Positions 1-12,000 of a stretch of DNA of 33,500 nt are shown piece by piece. A program made the translations under genes and the position numbers. Source of the stretch: Adiantum capillus-veneris (taxonomy: Eukaryota > Streptophyta > Polypodiopsida > Polypodiales > Pteridaceae). The stretch spans positions 92,959,912 to 92,993,411 of the forward strand of contig CM043963.1 in assembly GCA_014529385.2 (NCBI GenBank). Direction: 5' to 3'. Each line of letters starts with the position of its first letter. The first letter of the stretch is position 1. The notes beneath the pieces are model-generated. The model was not told the origin of the DNA. It ran no database searches and saw nothing but the letters and a program-made list of their open reading frames with translations.

Positions 1-72
1 GAGCACTGATAGGGAGAAATATTTAGTTCTAAGTTTTTAATTTGAAAGTGAAAAAACCTACAAAATTCATCT

Positions 73-92
73 CCCCCCCCCCCCCCCCCCCC

Positions 93-139
<47 letters not shown>

Positions 140-150
140 ACACACACACA
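73..150. repeat. Compound microsatellite C(23)-(CT)n-(CA)n
   Basis: An uninterrupted run of 23 C (73-95) passes into a short CT repeat and then a CA repeat with one CCCA interruption. The minus strand therefore carries a G23 run that could form a G-quadruplex. Homopolymers of this length are also error-prone in sequencing, so the exact count is unsafe. Confidence 0.95.
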
Positions 151-819
151 GAGTTGTTGCAAGTGCGAGCTACTCATCTTCTGTTAGGGCAAGGGCCAAA
201 GGCTAGGGGCTAGTTTGAATGGAGCTCAGGGGTGCCTATATAAAAAGCAATGGTTGGGTGGAGAGTCATAGTTCGGGCTTTCTCTAATCTTAGAGTGGTT
301 ACATAGCTAATTTGGGCTGTGGAGCTAAATTTAGGAGGAGGCATGCATGAAGACCCTCTAACTTGGGCTTGGGATCCCGACGAAGAAGAAGACCGCATGT
401 GTAGAACTGCTTAAAAGTGGAGGGAGCCACCAGATGACTTGTATTATTTTGTAAGGGCCTTACCCGTTGAGGTGCACTATTGAGAGGGCAAAAAACTATC
501 ACTGTAGCACTGTCTTTGGCGATTGGTAGCAAGCAACATAAGTATTTTCACTCCCCCAACATCTCTGCCATCAATGCAGCTTCACCTTGTTCTCACTTGA
601 GCACCCAAGGGAGCGCCCAAGGCAAGGCAAGTTTGAACTTTTTTTCTAAGAGTGGGTGCTCATGGTACAACGCCCCCCCCCCGGCGTGGGATCTCCTCGT
701 CAGCGGGGTAACAACTATTTAATTGAAGAGGGTCAGGGCGGAGCTTCAGTCTCAATTTTTTGAGAAGCTCAAAAAGTTCCAGCGACTTCAAAAAATTATG
801 AGAGTTTCAAAATCATTCA
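151..819. other. Unassigned intergenic DNA
   Basis: Short ORFs occur on both strands (for example 480-722 plus and 299-532 minus). None has a recognisable motif, and they overlap each other in different frames. A second short C run lies near 670-681. I see no terminal repeats or transposon coding sequence here. The stretch is probably flanking DNA into which the old copia element inserted, or an older decayed repeat. Confidence 0.5.
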
Positions 820-1015
820 TGATGAAGAGTGCGCAGTGCGTGCGTAGGGAGAGGGAGAAGAAGGACATACATAGATTGTTGGTGGAGCTCTTAGTGAGGA
901 TTCAAAAATTACTTCACTACTTGCTAGTGTTCTATATGATCAAAAGAATAGATAAGGTTAGTATGATCAGTGTTCAAAGTGAGGGGTGTTTGACCAGCTC
1001 GCTTGAACCCTAACA
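820..1015 (-). repeat. Probable 3' LTR of the old copia element
   Basis: Read on the minus strand, a TGTTAGGG start at 1015 follows a purine-rich tract. The same order (polypurine tract, then TGTTAGG or TGTTGGG) marks the 3' LTRs of copia-1 and copia-2. The far end is uncertain. A TGATGAAGAGTGCG start at 820 (or TGAAGAG at 823) gives 193-196 bp, close to the 192 bp of copia-2, and the bases just inside resemble the copia-2 LTR end. No second copy exists in the window to confirm the boundary. Confidence 0.5.
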
Positions 1016-1027
1016 GTCTCCCACTTG
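1016..1027 (-). promoter_or_regulatory. Polypurine tract of the old copia element
   Basis: On the minus strand the bases AAGTGGGAGAC directly precede the TGTTAGGG start of the 3' LTR. This is nearly the tract found in copia-1 (AAGTGGGAGAA) and copia-2 (AAGTGGGAGGT). In the family this tract primes plus-strand DNA synthesis. Confidence 0.7.
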
Positions 1028-1116
1028 AATGCCAATGTGGACCAAGTGGCCTATATATGTACATTTGTACATCTATGAAGCCACCCTACACCCATTATAT
1101 CCATGCAATGTGCAAA

Positions 1117-2010
1117 CTACTTGGAGGTAGGCCCTTCGTGAGAGCGTCTTGCAGGGTTGTCATCCGTATGAACCTTGACTAGATCAATGCGCTTGCTAGC
1201 CAATATGTCTCGTATCACCACATGATAACATAATTCTATGTGTTTTGACTTGGAGTGAAACACAAGGTCTTCGCTAAAGCAATTGCACTCTGACTCACAA
1301 TGCAACACTGGAGTTTGAGTAATGCCAATATCTCCCACTATGTGAGCTAACCATACAACTTCCTTGCTAGCATCAAAAATTGCTACATACTCTACCTTTC
1401 TTGTGGAATATGAAGTACAATTTTGGAGACATGATCTCCATGACATAGCTGCTCTAGCAAATATGAAAACATAGCCACATGTGGATCTTTGACTATAACT
1501 CACAATGGATGCATCACTACTCCCAAAGTGAAAGCACTTCTCTGCGTTAACTTTCAAATATCTCAAAATGTGCTTCATTGCTTCCTCTGCTTCCCAGTGC
1601 CTTTGGCTAAGATTTTCCATAAAGCGGCTAGCCACTCTCACTGTAAATGCAATGTCAAATCTTGTGGCTACCATGTCATACATAAGGCTGCCAATTGCTG
1701 AAGAATATGGCACCTTGCATTTCTGCTTTGTCAGCGTCACACTTGGGAGAATCATTCTTACTAAGTTTTTCATATGCCTGCATTGGGATAATAAATGTAC
1801 CCTTCCCCTCTACATATTAAAAAGTTGCAAGACCTTGTGGATATGCTTTTCTTGAGACAACTTTAGTATTCCATGTTCTATTACTCTTGATACACATACC
1901 AAGAAAGTGATTTGCATCTCCCAACTCCTTCAATGAGTATATCATCAACATAGAGTATCAACTTCCTAGTATACAAGCGGTGATCTTCATGGATCCTTAC
2001 ATAACCTTGG
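1117..2010 (-). pseudogene. Copia RT C-terminus and RNase H, degenerate
   Basis: From 2010 down to about 1880 the minus strand encodes the RT active-site stretch LILYVDDILI. From 1773 to 1117 a 218-codon ORF covers the RT-RNase H connection (VPYSSAIGSLMYDMVATR) and RNase H (STCGYVF, VEYVA, HSKSKHIELCYH). The DSDYAGD acidic motif normally found at the start of RNase H is lost, STTEAEY has become STRKVEY, and the C-terminus departs from the family after DNPA, probably through a frameshift. A frameshift also separates the YVDD part from the RNase H part. Nonfunctional. Confidence 0.85.
2006..2010. repeat. Target-site duplication CTTGG, copia-1 (left copy)
   Basis: CTTGG immediately precedes the left LTR of copia-1 and is repeated exactly at 7680-7684, immediately after the right LTR. 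Five base pairs is the usual copia duplication length. Confidence 0.95.
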
Positions 2011-2269
2011 TGATGGGGAGGAGCTGGGAGCACAAATGAAGAAGAATACGCACGCACACACTCACACACACACCACCATAGCCACACACAGGTTGAAGGG
2101 GGTGGGCCAACATACTGTATGTCCCCTTTCTTTCTTCCCTTATCTTATGCACTAAGGCACAATACACATTGTACTTAGTGTTAGTGGCTCACACAAGTGT
2201 ATAGCTGTACACTTAGGGTTAGTGGCAGTTAGTGATGGGCGGTCGGCCACATGGCCATTAAACCTAACA
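2011..2269 (-). repeat. Copia-1 3' LTR
   Basis: 259 bp, TG...CA on both strands, matching 7421-7679 at about 95% by my manual alignment with no length change. On the minus strand it begins TGTTAGGTTTAATGG and ends CCCCATCA. It contains a short CA-rich stretch near 2055-2075. Confidence 0.95.
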
Positions 2270-2282
2270 TTCTCCCACTTGA
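2270..2282 (-). promoter_or_regulatory. Copia-1 polypurine tract
   Basis: The minus-strand sequence AAGTGGGAGAA abuts the TGTTAGG start of the 3' LTR, the expected site and composition for the plus-strand primer of a copia element. Confidence 0.85.
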
Positions 2283-2324
2283 TGGCCAATGTGGGAGACT
2301 ATAAAAATGGAAGAGCACCACTCT

Positions 2325-5300
2325 TCACCCAATGCCCATCAACTCACGACAGTGTTGAAACTGATGGCTAGAGAGACTCTTAGTGAGTGCATCCACTGCG
2401 TTCTTTGACGTAGGAATCTTCACTAAATCAAGGCTCTTGTTTTCCAGGCATTCAATACTGAAGTGATAGCGCACATCAATGTGTTTCGTTATGGAATGAA
2501 ACACTGGATTGTTAGCCAAGGCAATAGCACTTTGATTGTCACAATGAAGAACTGGTGTACACTGCTCCAATCCAAGATCTTTCACTAGGTGAGCAAGCCA
2601 AATAGCTTCTTTGCATGCTTCACTCTATGCAACATACTCTACCTCTGTGGTAGAAATGGATGTACAATCTTGAAGAACATATCTCCAAGAAATAGCAGAA
2701 CCAGCAAATGTGTAAATCCAACCTGTTGTTGTTGATTTATGACTGTCAACACAACCTGCATAGTCACTGTCTACAAATCCCTGATTGGATTACTCTCCAT
2801 GACCATAGCATAACTGTCTATCTGTAGTGCCACTCAAGTATCTGAAAATCGACTTGACAGCATCCCAATGCTTTTTACCAGGGTTAGACATAAATCTGCT
2901 GACAACTCCCACTGCATGTGCAATGTCAGGTCTTGTAACCACCATGGCATACATGAGACTACCACAAGCTGAAGCATAAGGAATTTTAGCCATCGCAGCT
3001 TTTCCCTCAGTAGATTTGGGACAATCGTTCTTGCTAAGTTTCAAATATGCAGGCAATGGAGTACTCAAGGCCTTCCCCTTCTGCATGTTGAAACGATCAA
3101 GAACCTTGTGCACATACTCTTTTTGAGAAAGGTACAACAACCTCTTCTTACGATCACGAGTAATGCGCATACCCAAAATGTGATTGGCTTCACCCAAATC
3201 TTTCATGTCGAATTGACTTTTCAGCTTGGTTTTCAAGTCAGCAATGTCCTTCGTAGAATGACCACCAATAAGCATGTCATCTACATAAAGGATAAGCATA
3301 ATAAGCTGTCCATTTGGTTGTCTTTTCATGTAAAGACATGGATCCTCATTACTGCGCTTATAGCCTAGGGAACGCATAAATGCATCAAACTTTTGATACC
3401 ATTGTCTGGACGATTGCTTCAAGCCATAGAGACTTTTCAGAAGCTTACATACCAAATGTTCCTTGCCCTTGAGCACAAACCCTTCAGGTTGCTACATATA
3501 AATCTCTTCCTCAAGATCACCATGTAAGAAAGATGTAATGACATCCATTTGATCAAGCTCCATATCTTCAGTGGCAACCAAAGCAAGAAACATTCTTAGT
3601 GTCGTCATCTTGACCATTGGAGAAAAGATTTCCTGGAAATCTACACCATATTCTTGCTTGAAACCTTTGGCCACTAAACGAGCTTTGTAATTCTCAACAT
3701 TGGATGCAATCTTCTTCTTGTAAACCCATTTACAAGGCAAAGATTTCCTACCTTTTGGCAATGGAACAAGTTCCCATGTTTTGTTCTTTGCAATACTGGA
3801 TAGCTCCCTCTTCATAGCATGTTCCCACTGAACCTTATCATTGCTTAGCATAGCCTCTTTGTAACAATAAGGCTCACCACTAACTGACAGCAACACAAAG
3901 TCCAGGCCTGGAACAAACCGTTTTGGCGGATGTGAGACTCTTTGAGATCTCCTCGACTGATCAGAGCTTGTACTAGCTTGTGTAGTAATTGGCTCTGGAG
4001 CTATCTGTGCAGGAGGTGATACATCGGAAAACGTCACTTTCCGGAATTCAACCTCTTTTGTCGGCTGCCTATGCATCTTGCTCTCATTGAAGACAACATC
4101 ACTGCTACGGATTACTGATCGACTTTCTGGATCCCATAAACGATAGCCAAATTGACCATCTACACCATAGCCAATAAAGATGCATCTCCTGGACTTAGGG
4201 TCAAGCTTAGCACGCAACTCCTTGGGTACATGTGCATAAGCTTCACAACTAAATGTAAGGAGTTTTTCATAAGACAACTTATGTCCTGACCATAACTCCA
4301 AAGGTACACGAAACTGTAATGAAGCATGTGGTGATCTATTGATCAAATACACAGCAGTGTATAATGCTTTAGCCCAAAACACTTGCAGTAAATTAGCCTG
4401 TGATAGCATAGACATAATCCTCTCTTGGATGGTCCTATTCATTCGTTCGGCAACACCATTTTGTGCAGGGGTATAAGGAGCTGTAAACTCACGCTTAATT
4501 CCCCTACTTGAACAGAAGTCTGCAAACTCTTTGCAGACATATTCTCCACCATTGTCCGAGCGTAAAGCTTTCAACTTATGTTCAGACTGAGTTTCCACAC
4601 TAGATAAGAACTTTTTGAAACAAGAAAAAGTCTCATCTTTAGATTTCATGGCATAAACCCAAACATGTCGTGTTGCATCGTCAATGAATGTAACATAATA
4701 AGACGCACCACCATGGGATTTAGAAGGCATAGGCCCACATAAATCACTATGCACAAGCTCTAAGGGCTTTCTTTCTTTGTCAAAAGACTGTGTACGATGT
4801 GCTCCTGTTTGCTTACCATATTGACAGTGTTCACAAAAGGGAAAATCAAAAAATGATAAAGACTGTAAGTAGCCCAAACGAGAAAGAGTTTCCATTCCCT
4901 TCTTTGACATATGACCTAACCGGCTATGCCACAAAGCAACAGTTGGCAGCTCGGTTACAAAAAGAACACTGTTCTTGTCAGATACATAAAGAGGATAAAG
5001 TGTACCAACTTTAGAACCATGGGCTAAAATAAGATGACCTTTCACAATACGCCAAGACTGCTGATGAAAAGTGACTTTGTAACCCAAGTCATCAAGACGT
5101 CCAACCAAAATCAAATTTCGTGTCAAAGCTGGAACATGACGCACATTATGTATGGTAAATCTCACCCCATTTGCCATAACCATAGCAATATCACCTATGC
5201 CCACAATGTCACAAGAGTAGCTATGACCTAGCGTAACAGTGCCAATGGTTTCCTCATATGTAGTAAACCAATGCCTATGAGGTGTGACATGCAACGAAGC

Positions 5301-5561
5301 GCCCGAATCAAGAATCCATGTATGGGACACTTCACCACTAACAAGTAGCTCTGCTAGCATAGAACTCTGCAAATATAGAGTTTCTTGTGCATCATAAAAT
5401 ACATCATGACTTTCAGTCAACATATTGATGTCTTGTGCATCACAATCATCTTGCACTATGTTCATTTCTTCAATCTTAACCGAACTCTTTGGTTTTTCCT
5501 CTTTATCATCATTGTCTTTGCCTTTGCCTTTGCCTTTGCCTTTGTCACGCTTCCATAACAA
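2325..5561 (-). pseudogene. Copia-1 pol: protease, integrase, RT, RNase H with stops
   Basis: A single reading frame from 5561 to 2325, cut by three nonsense codons: TAG at 3492-3494 (in YM-stop-QPEGF of RT), TAA at 2790-2792 (start of RNase H) and TAG at 2625-2627 (after STTEVEYVA). Counting from 5561: protease DSGAS at residue 85; integrase zinc ligands H212, H217, C243, C246 and catalytic D273, D336, E372 with the copia D-35-E spacing. After the first stop come the RT YVDD and the RNase H motifs DSDYAG and HCDNQSA. All catalytic residues persist, so inactivation looks fairly recent and due to the stops. It lies out of frame with gag. Confidence 0.93.
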
Positions 5562-6331
5562 TCCTTCTTTATGTGACCAAACTTATCACAATAATGGCAT
5601 TGAACATTGCGATGACCAGGAGACTTCGATCTACCCTTTGAAGCATCTCTATTGCCCTCTTTCTTGGATTCACAATTCCAAGAACGACCTTTACGCTGTT
5701 TTCCATTCTTTTGCACATAATGAGCTTCGCCATGATGCGAGCTATCCATAGCCTTGCGGCGCATTTCCTCTGACAAAAGAGAACTAGTGACATCAATGTA
5801 CACTAGCGTACCATTAGGAGCAGAGTTACTGACAGTTGTGCAAAAGATATCCCATGAGGGTGGCAACGAACAAAGTAAGAAGATTGCTTTCATCTCGTCA
5901 TCAATATTGATCCGTTGTGGACGAATCTGGGCAAATAGAGAATCAAAGTCATTAATATGACTGGCAACACTGGCTGACTCCTTCATGTGCAGGTTAAACA
6001 GTTTTCACATAATGAAAACCTTATTACTTGCCGTTTCCTTCTCATAAGTGTTGCATAACTTTTGCCATAAAGCATAGACAGATTCACATTCTAGCACTGA
6101 AAAGTACACTGACTCAGCAAGGTGCAATCTAATAGTAGATCTGCATAGCTCATCAAGCTCCTCCCACTGAAACTGAGTCAAATTCATCTCTTCAGTCCGT
6201 GTCGCATAAATAATAAGCAATTTCTGTTTCTTTTGGACAAGCACATCTTGCATCTGATTTTTCCAAAGCTGAAAATTAGTGCCATCAAACTTCTTTATGT
6301 CATAAATGTCACGGTCTTTGCTAGTAGACAT
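5462..6331 (-). pseudogene. Copia-1 gag, interrupted by one TGA
   Basis: Starts with an ATG at 6331 (MSTSKDRDIYDIKKFDGTNF, the usual copia gag opening) and is broken by TGA at 6005-6007. The same frame continues from 5986 through the UBN2/gag helical domain to an intact CCHC zinc knuckle (CHYCDKFGHIKKDC). A frameshift just after the knuckle puts the protease into another frame; the two frames overlap at 5462-5561 across a repeated AAAGGC hexanucleotide. The related copia-2 has gag and pol in one frame, so I read the shift as a mutation rather than a programmed event. Confidence 0.9.
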
Positions 6332-7406
6332 GGTGACAAAACTACCAAAAGATTCTAGGAAAATTTCGGCAGAGTCTCCTTTGTATTTGGGACTATGTCA
6401 ACCAAAATACGAGACAAAATGACCAAGTATGTCACTTACAAAGCATAGAAGAGAGCAATGCCTCTCAAAAGCACACTGTATAGAGACCAACTGAGGCGCA
6501 TAAACAGTCAAACTGACCATAGACCGCCAACTCGGCGTCAAAAGCACCTATACCACTCTATACATATCCTATGGCGAGGCCTCGTAAGGGATGCTCCAGC
6601 TACCTGTATCACCAAAGGTATCTCCACATTTGAGAATACCCCAGCTCAATGAAAACCTCATGCTATCGACCCTCAACAACATAGGTTATGCAACAAAAAA
6701 CGTATAGCCAAGTCTCAGAAATGGCTATCTTCCGAACCAAGTCTCAGAAATGGCCGGGACTACCGTACTAGCCAAAAGATGTCTCCACAAAAGCGTACAA
6801 TGGTAGTATCCACAAAGACGTACAAGTCTGTCAAGAGGCTCAAACAAGCGTCAAAAGCATGTGCCTGCTAAACATCCCTGCAGGGAGTCAATTCTCTCTC
6901 AAAAGAGCTCAAACACTGTCAAAAGTGTCAACATATGCATGTACGCATAAACAACTGCTCCCACTAGAACCATAATATCACAAGCACTGGAACCTGTAGC
7001 CTGTACATGTACCTATACCTGTACCTGTAGTCGAACAAGACAATGTTGTCAAGCTCCCACTCTATGTGTGTGTATGAGGCCACTCCGACAGAGGCTACAC
7101 ACTCCCGAATGAGCCGTGGGCTCTCGTAGATGGAAGAGACTGCAACAATGGTACCTGTAAACTGGCTATGGAAGCATTCCAGCATAAACTACCACAAGAG
7201 GGCTGAAAATTTTAGCTCCTGAACCGTAGCTCGAATGGGGTTTTTGATGGCTCAAATGGCTCCGAAAGGGGGGTAAAACTCACGGACACCTCCAGGACAC
7301 CTGCTGGAAACGCTCTCGGGAAGCTAAACTTGCCAATGGCGAAATCGGAATCCTGTTTGCACTCTTGGAAGTGCGCGCGCGTGGAAACGATTTCGGAAAT
7401 GAAACC
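6332..7406 (-). other. Copia-1 untranslated leader
   Basis: About 1.07 kb between primer binding site and gag ATG. It contains two copies of a CAAGTCTCAGAAATGG unit near 6700-6755, a GTACCT-like repeat near 7004-7030, and a block (6583-6679) shared with the leader of copia-2. A minus-strand ORF (7577-7212) begins in the 5' LTR, crosses the primer site and ends in the leader. No known protein domain. Confidence 0.75.
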
Positions 7407-7418
7407 GCTCTGATACCA
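7407..7418 (-). promoter_or_regulatory. Copia-1 primer binding site, initiator tRNA-Met
   Basis: The minus strand reads TGGTATCAGAGC two bases inside the 5' LTR. This is the standard plant retrotransposon site complementary to the 3' end of initiator tRNA-Met, where minus-strand DNA synthesis starts. It is a perfect 12-base match. Confidence 0.95.
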
Positions 7419-7420
7419 GA

Positions 7421-7679
7421 TGATGGGGAGGAGCTGGGAGCACAACGAAAGAAGATTACTCACGCACACACTCACACACACACCACCATAGCCACACACA
7501 GGTTGGAGGGGGAGAGCCAACGTACTATATGCCCCCTTTCTTTCTTCCCTTATCTTATGCACTAAGGCACAATACACATTGTACTTAGTGTTAGTGGCTC
7601 ACACAAGTGTATAGTTGTACACTTAGGGTTAGTGGCAGTTAGTGATGGGCGGTCGACCACATGGCCATTAAACCTAACA
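7421..7679 (-). repeat. Copia-1 5' LTR
   Basis: 259 bp, TG...CA. It is the upstream LTR relative to the minus-strand gag-pol and should hold the promoter, although no strong TATA box stands out. Differences from the 3' LTR cluster in the CA-rich part and near the two ends of the LTR. Confidence 0.95.
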
Positions 7680-7684
7680 CTTGG
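7680..7684. repeat. Target-site duplication CTTGG, copia-1 (right copy)
   Basis: Exact repeat of 2006-2010, adjoining the right LTR. Confidence 0.95.
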
Positions 7685-8809
7685 GACTGCATGTACTTGT
7701 CAAACTTCATGTACCACTGCCTTGAGATTTTTTTTAGTCCATACAATGCCTTACGCAATCTACACACGAGTTTTGCCCTTGTAGGCTTTTCAGGTTTGCC
7801 TTCGAAACCCTCTGGATGTTGCATGTAGACATCCTCATCAAGACCCTCGTGAAGGAAAGACGTCTTCACATCCATATGGACAAGTTCCATGTCCTCAATG
7901 GCTACTAGTCCAAGCACAAGACGTAATGTAGCCATCTTGACTACTGAAGAGAAAATCTAATCAAATTCCACACCTTTATTTTTCTTGAAACCCTTAGCAA
8001 CCAATCTAGCCTTATACTTAGGCTCGGGATCTTGTACTGTGTCCTTTTTCTTATACACCCATTTGCAAGGCAAATCTTGTTTGCCTTCTGACAACTGTGT
8101 CAATTCCCAAGTTTCATTTCCATAATCGAGTTATACTCAAATTGCATTGCCTGCTCCCACTTCGTGCTATCTTCCATCTCAATAGCCTCTTGGTGTGGCA
8201 GGTAGGTTCTCTGTAGTTGGTGACTAATAGATAGTCTAACCCTAGTTTAAAATGCTCTGGGGCACGAGATACACATGTAGATCTCCTCACTGCCTAACTG
8301 CTGGACTCTGCTCTCTTAAGAGCATTACTAGTGGTAGGTACATCACCTGTAGACTGCGCCATTTGAGTAATTGAACTTGAGGCTACGTCCTAAAAATGCT
8401 CAAAGGCATGAGATACACGTGTAGATTTCCTCTTGATTGCTTAACTCTACTCTCTTAAGAGCATCACTAGCTCTCTTTAGAGCACGGTACATCACTAGTA
8501 GACTGAGCTATGTGTGTACCTCGACTTGAGGCTACGCCCTTGAATCTCACTTTGCAATATTCAACCTCTTCAACATGTTGTCTATGCATCTTTGATTCAT
8601 TGAAGATCACTTGTGAGTTGCAAATAGCTCTTCAAGATTCTGCGTGCCAGAGATGATAATACATCTCTCCATTTGCATCATAGGCACTGAAGATGCATTT
8701 GTGTGACTTGGGATCCAACTTCTTTCTAAGATCTTTAGCACATATGAGAATGTCTCACACCCAAACACACATAATCTGTCATGACTGGGCTTCTTGCATG
8801 TCCACATCT

Positions 8810-8814
8810 CCTAC
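8810..8814. repeat. Target-site duplication CCTAC, copia-2 (left copy)
   Basis: CCTAC precedes the left LTR of copia-2 and is repeated exactly at 14367-14371 after the right LTR. Confidence 0.95.
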
Positions 8815-9006
8815 TGAAGGAGTACGAGCGGAAGTGCGACGCGAGAGAGAGTGCGAGAAGAAGAGCTCGACGATATGGTGAAATCGCTCTACTGTAATGT
8901 GTAGAGCATAGTGAGTTCTTATTAGGTTTTTACAAAAGAATATGTGTACATACTTGGCGGCCCGCCCACTTACTTGGGCGACCACATTGGGCTTTATACC
9001 CCAACA
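8815..9006 (-). repeat. Copia-2 3' LTR
   Basis: 192 bp, TG...CA. On the minus strand it begins TGTTGGGGTATAAAGCCC and ends TCCTTCA. Compared with 14175-14366 I count 7 substitutions and no indels, mostly transitions. Confidence 0.95.
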
Positions 9007-9020
9007 ACCTCCCACTTAAA
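9007..9020 (-). promoter_or_regulatory. Copia-2 polypurine tract
   Basis: The minus strand reads TTTAAGTGGGAGGT immediately before the LTR start TGTTGGGG. Position and purine content match those of copia-1 and the old element. Confidence 0.85.
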
Positions 9021-9095
9021 GTCAAATGTGGTACTTTAAGTGTGAGAGAAGCTACTATACAAGCTAATATACAAGAGATGTAGAGAAGTGATGTA

Positions 9096-12000
9096 CTACC
9101 CTACACCTATCTGCTTGCGAAAATGCACAAAGCTCTCTGAGGGAAGTCCTTTTGTAAGTAGATCAACAGGATTTTCTGTGGTGTGAACTTTGACAAGCTG
9201 AAGTTGCTTATCCTCAAGCATTTCCCTGATGAAATGATACTTCACATCCACATGCTTTGTCTTTGAGTGATAAACTGGATTGCGAGCCAATTGTATAGCA
9301 CTTTGACTATCACAATATAACACAGGCATCTTTTCTTTGATTCCCAAATCTGTTACTAGTCGATTAAGCCAAATTGATTCTTTGCATGCCTCTGATGCTG
9401 CAACATATTCAGCCTCTGTAGTAGACTGAGTAACACAATCTTGTAATCTAGAACGCCATGATACTGCTCCACCAGCCAATGTAAAGACATACCCTGATGT
9501 GGACCTTCGGCTGTCTAAGTCACCTGCATAATCTGAGTCTGTAAAACCCTTTACACTTAGCTCCTGACTCCCATAGCATATACGCATACTTTTTGTAGCT
9601 TTCAGGTATCTCAATATTCCTTTCATTGCCTCCCAATGTTTCTTGCCTGGGTTTGACATGTATCGACTTACTACTCCCACTGCAAATGCAATGTCTGGGC
9701 GAGTAGCAATAATTGCATACATCAAACTACCCACTGCAAACGCATATGGAATCTTATCCATTTCAGCCCGTTCTTCCTCAGACACAGGACAATCTTGTTT
9801 GCTAAGTTTCACATATGGTGGCAATGGAACACTCAATGCCTTTCCCTTCTCCATATTGAAACGTTGCAAAACCTTGTCAATATACTCTGTTTGAGATAAC
9901 CAGATCAACTTCTTTGATCTGTCTCTCTCAATGCGCATACCAAGTATATGACTTGCCTCACCCATGTCTTTCATGTCAAACGATTTTGCCATCTTTGACT
10001 TCAAAGCTGAAATTTCTTCCAAGTGCTTGCCAGCAATCAACATGTCATCCACATACAAAATAAGGATCAGCCAACTGCCATCCTTAGCCTTCTTTGTATA
10101 TAGACAGTGATCGAACTCACTACGTTTGTAGCCTTGAGAAAGCATAAACTTGTGGAATTTATGGTACCATGCCCTCGGTGATTGTTTTAAGCCATAAAGA
10201 CTCTTTAATAACTGGCATACCCAATCTTCCTTGCCTTTCTCAACAAACCCTTCTGGCTGCTGCATGTAAATTTCCACATCTAAATCACCATGCAAGAACG
10301 CTGTCTTGACATCCATTTGGTGCAACACCAAATCTAATATGGCAACCAATGCAAGAAAGCATCTCAATGTAGTCATCTTGACCACCGGAGAGAAGACTTC
10401 ATCAAAGTCAATGCCTTGTTCTTGCTTAAAGCCCTTGGCAACAAGCCTTGCTTTGTACTTTGGCTGACGATCATGAGCGGTGATCTTATACCTGTAAACC
10501 CATTTACAAGGTAGAGCCTTTTTGCCCCGTGGTAATTTAACTAGCTTCCATGTCTGGTATTTATGCAGAGCTGTCATCTCTGACTGCATGGCCAACTGCC
10601 AATTCCCGGAGTCCTTCATTTGCAGTGCTTCCTTGTAACATGAAGGCTCATTGCAATCATTCAACATGACATAGTTCATAGATGGAACAAACCTATCAGG
10701 AGGTCGCGTGACACCTCCAGATCTACGCACAATAGGTGGCTCACACTCAACCACAACCTGTGGTTCCAATCTATCCTGTCCTTGCTCCTCTTGAGCCCTG
10801 ACATTTTGTCTTGCACGTGCAGGTCCATCTTCTTGGAAGACAACTCTTCTAATCTCCTCAACCCTCTCTGGTTTAGAATGATATTTGGATTCATTAAAGT
10901 GAACATCATTGCTGCGGACAACCTTTCTGGATTCGGGATCCCAAAGTCTGTACCCCATCTCACCAGAATTACCATAGCCTAGAAAGATGCACTTTCTACT
11001 CTTTGGCTCAAGTTTGTTCCTAAATTCCTTCGGAACGTGAGTATATGCCTCCCAGCCAAAGACTCTGAGATGCTTGTATGAGGGCACCTTGCCTGACCAT
11101 ACCATCTCTGGCATTGAATCCTTCTGCAAAATCTTGCTAGGAGATCTATTTACAAGATGAAAAGCTGTTGATACAGCTTCAGCCCAAAACCCATTTGGCA
11201 GCTGTGCATTAGACAACATACTTCTGACCTTCTCTTGTATGGTCCTATTCATCCTCTCAGCAACACCATTTTGAGGAGGATTGTAAGGAGCAGTAAGTTC
11301 ACGTTTTATACCTTTTGACTCACAAAAGTCCTGAAAGGCCTTTGAAACATACTCTCCACCATTGTCAGTGCGTAAGCATTTAAGCTTCTTGCCACTCTGA
11401 TTCTCCACAAGTGTCACAAACGTTTTGAAAACACTAAACGCTTCATCCTTGTGCTTGAGAAAGTAAACCCATACTTTCCTCGAGTAATCATCTATAAATG
11501 TCATAAAGTAAGAAGCTCCCCCTAGAGATAGGTTAGGCATAGGTCCACACAAATCACTATGAACAAGTGCCAACTGTGTATCTCTTCTACTGCTTCTATG
11601 CTTATGTGGCTGTTGTGTTTGCTTACCATACAGACAATGTTCACAGAATTCAAAATCATTAAATGAAAAGCCGGGCAAATAACCAGAACGAGACAAGATT
11701 TCCATTCCCTTCTTGGACATATGTCCTAACCGGCTATGCCACAAAGAAACGTTCGGCTGCTCGGTTACATTGATTACATTTTTAGAGACATTTGATTCAT
11801 AAATCATGTAAAGTCCTCCAGACTTTACTCCATGTGCTACTGTCATAGAACCCTTGGATATCTTCCACATGTTCTGTCCAAAAATGGTGACGTAGCCAGC
11901 ATCATCAAGTAAACCTGTGCTGATCAAGCTCTTTGTAATTGCGGGAACATGTCTCACATTCTTCAGCGTGAAAGAAGAGCCATTCTGAAACTTCAATTGA

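Larger units (their letters stand above)
2011..7679 (-). mobile_element. Copia-1: full-length LTR retrotransposon, defective
   Basis: A 5669-bp minus-strand Ty1/copia element with 259-bp LTRs, an initiator-Met primer binding site, a polypurine tract, a leader of about 1.07 kb, and gag-PR-IN-RT-RNase H in copia order. It is bounded by a perfect 5-bp duplication (CTTGG) and lies inside the RT gene of the old copia element, between the QWYMKFDKYMQSQ coding stretch and the YVDD stretch. I count about 13 differences between its LTRs. Four nonsense codons and one frameshift disable gag-pol, so it could move only with proteins supplied by another copy. Confidence 0.95.
7680..8814 (-). pseudogene. 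Old copia: C-terminal integrase and RT
   Basis: The minus strand encodes, from 8809 downward, the integrase C-terminal stretch CKKPSHDRLCVFGCETFSYV, then decayed sequence to about 8130. RT follows, with CKWVYKKKD, KYKARLVAKGFK, the 98-codon ORF at 7935-7639 (MDVKTSFLHEGLDEDVYM, then LYGLKKISRQWYMKFDKY), and stops at the copia-1 insertion. Several nonsense codons and frameshifts occur between the recognisable blocks. The next RT residues lie on the other side of copia-1, at 2010-1880. Confidence 0.85.

Noticed and set aside
7407-7418. tRNA-Met gene
   Set aside because: Only 12 bases complementary to the tRNA 3' end are present; it is the primer binding site.
8943-9000. TATAAAG eight bases inside the copia-2 LTR as promoter
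   Set aside because: It would leave almost no U3 region; position is implausible for an LTR promoter, so I left it unannotated as a promoter.
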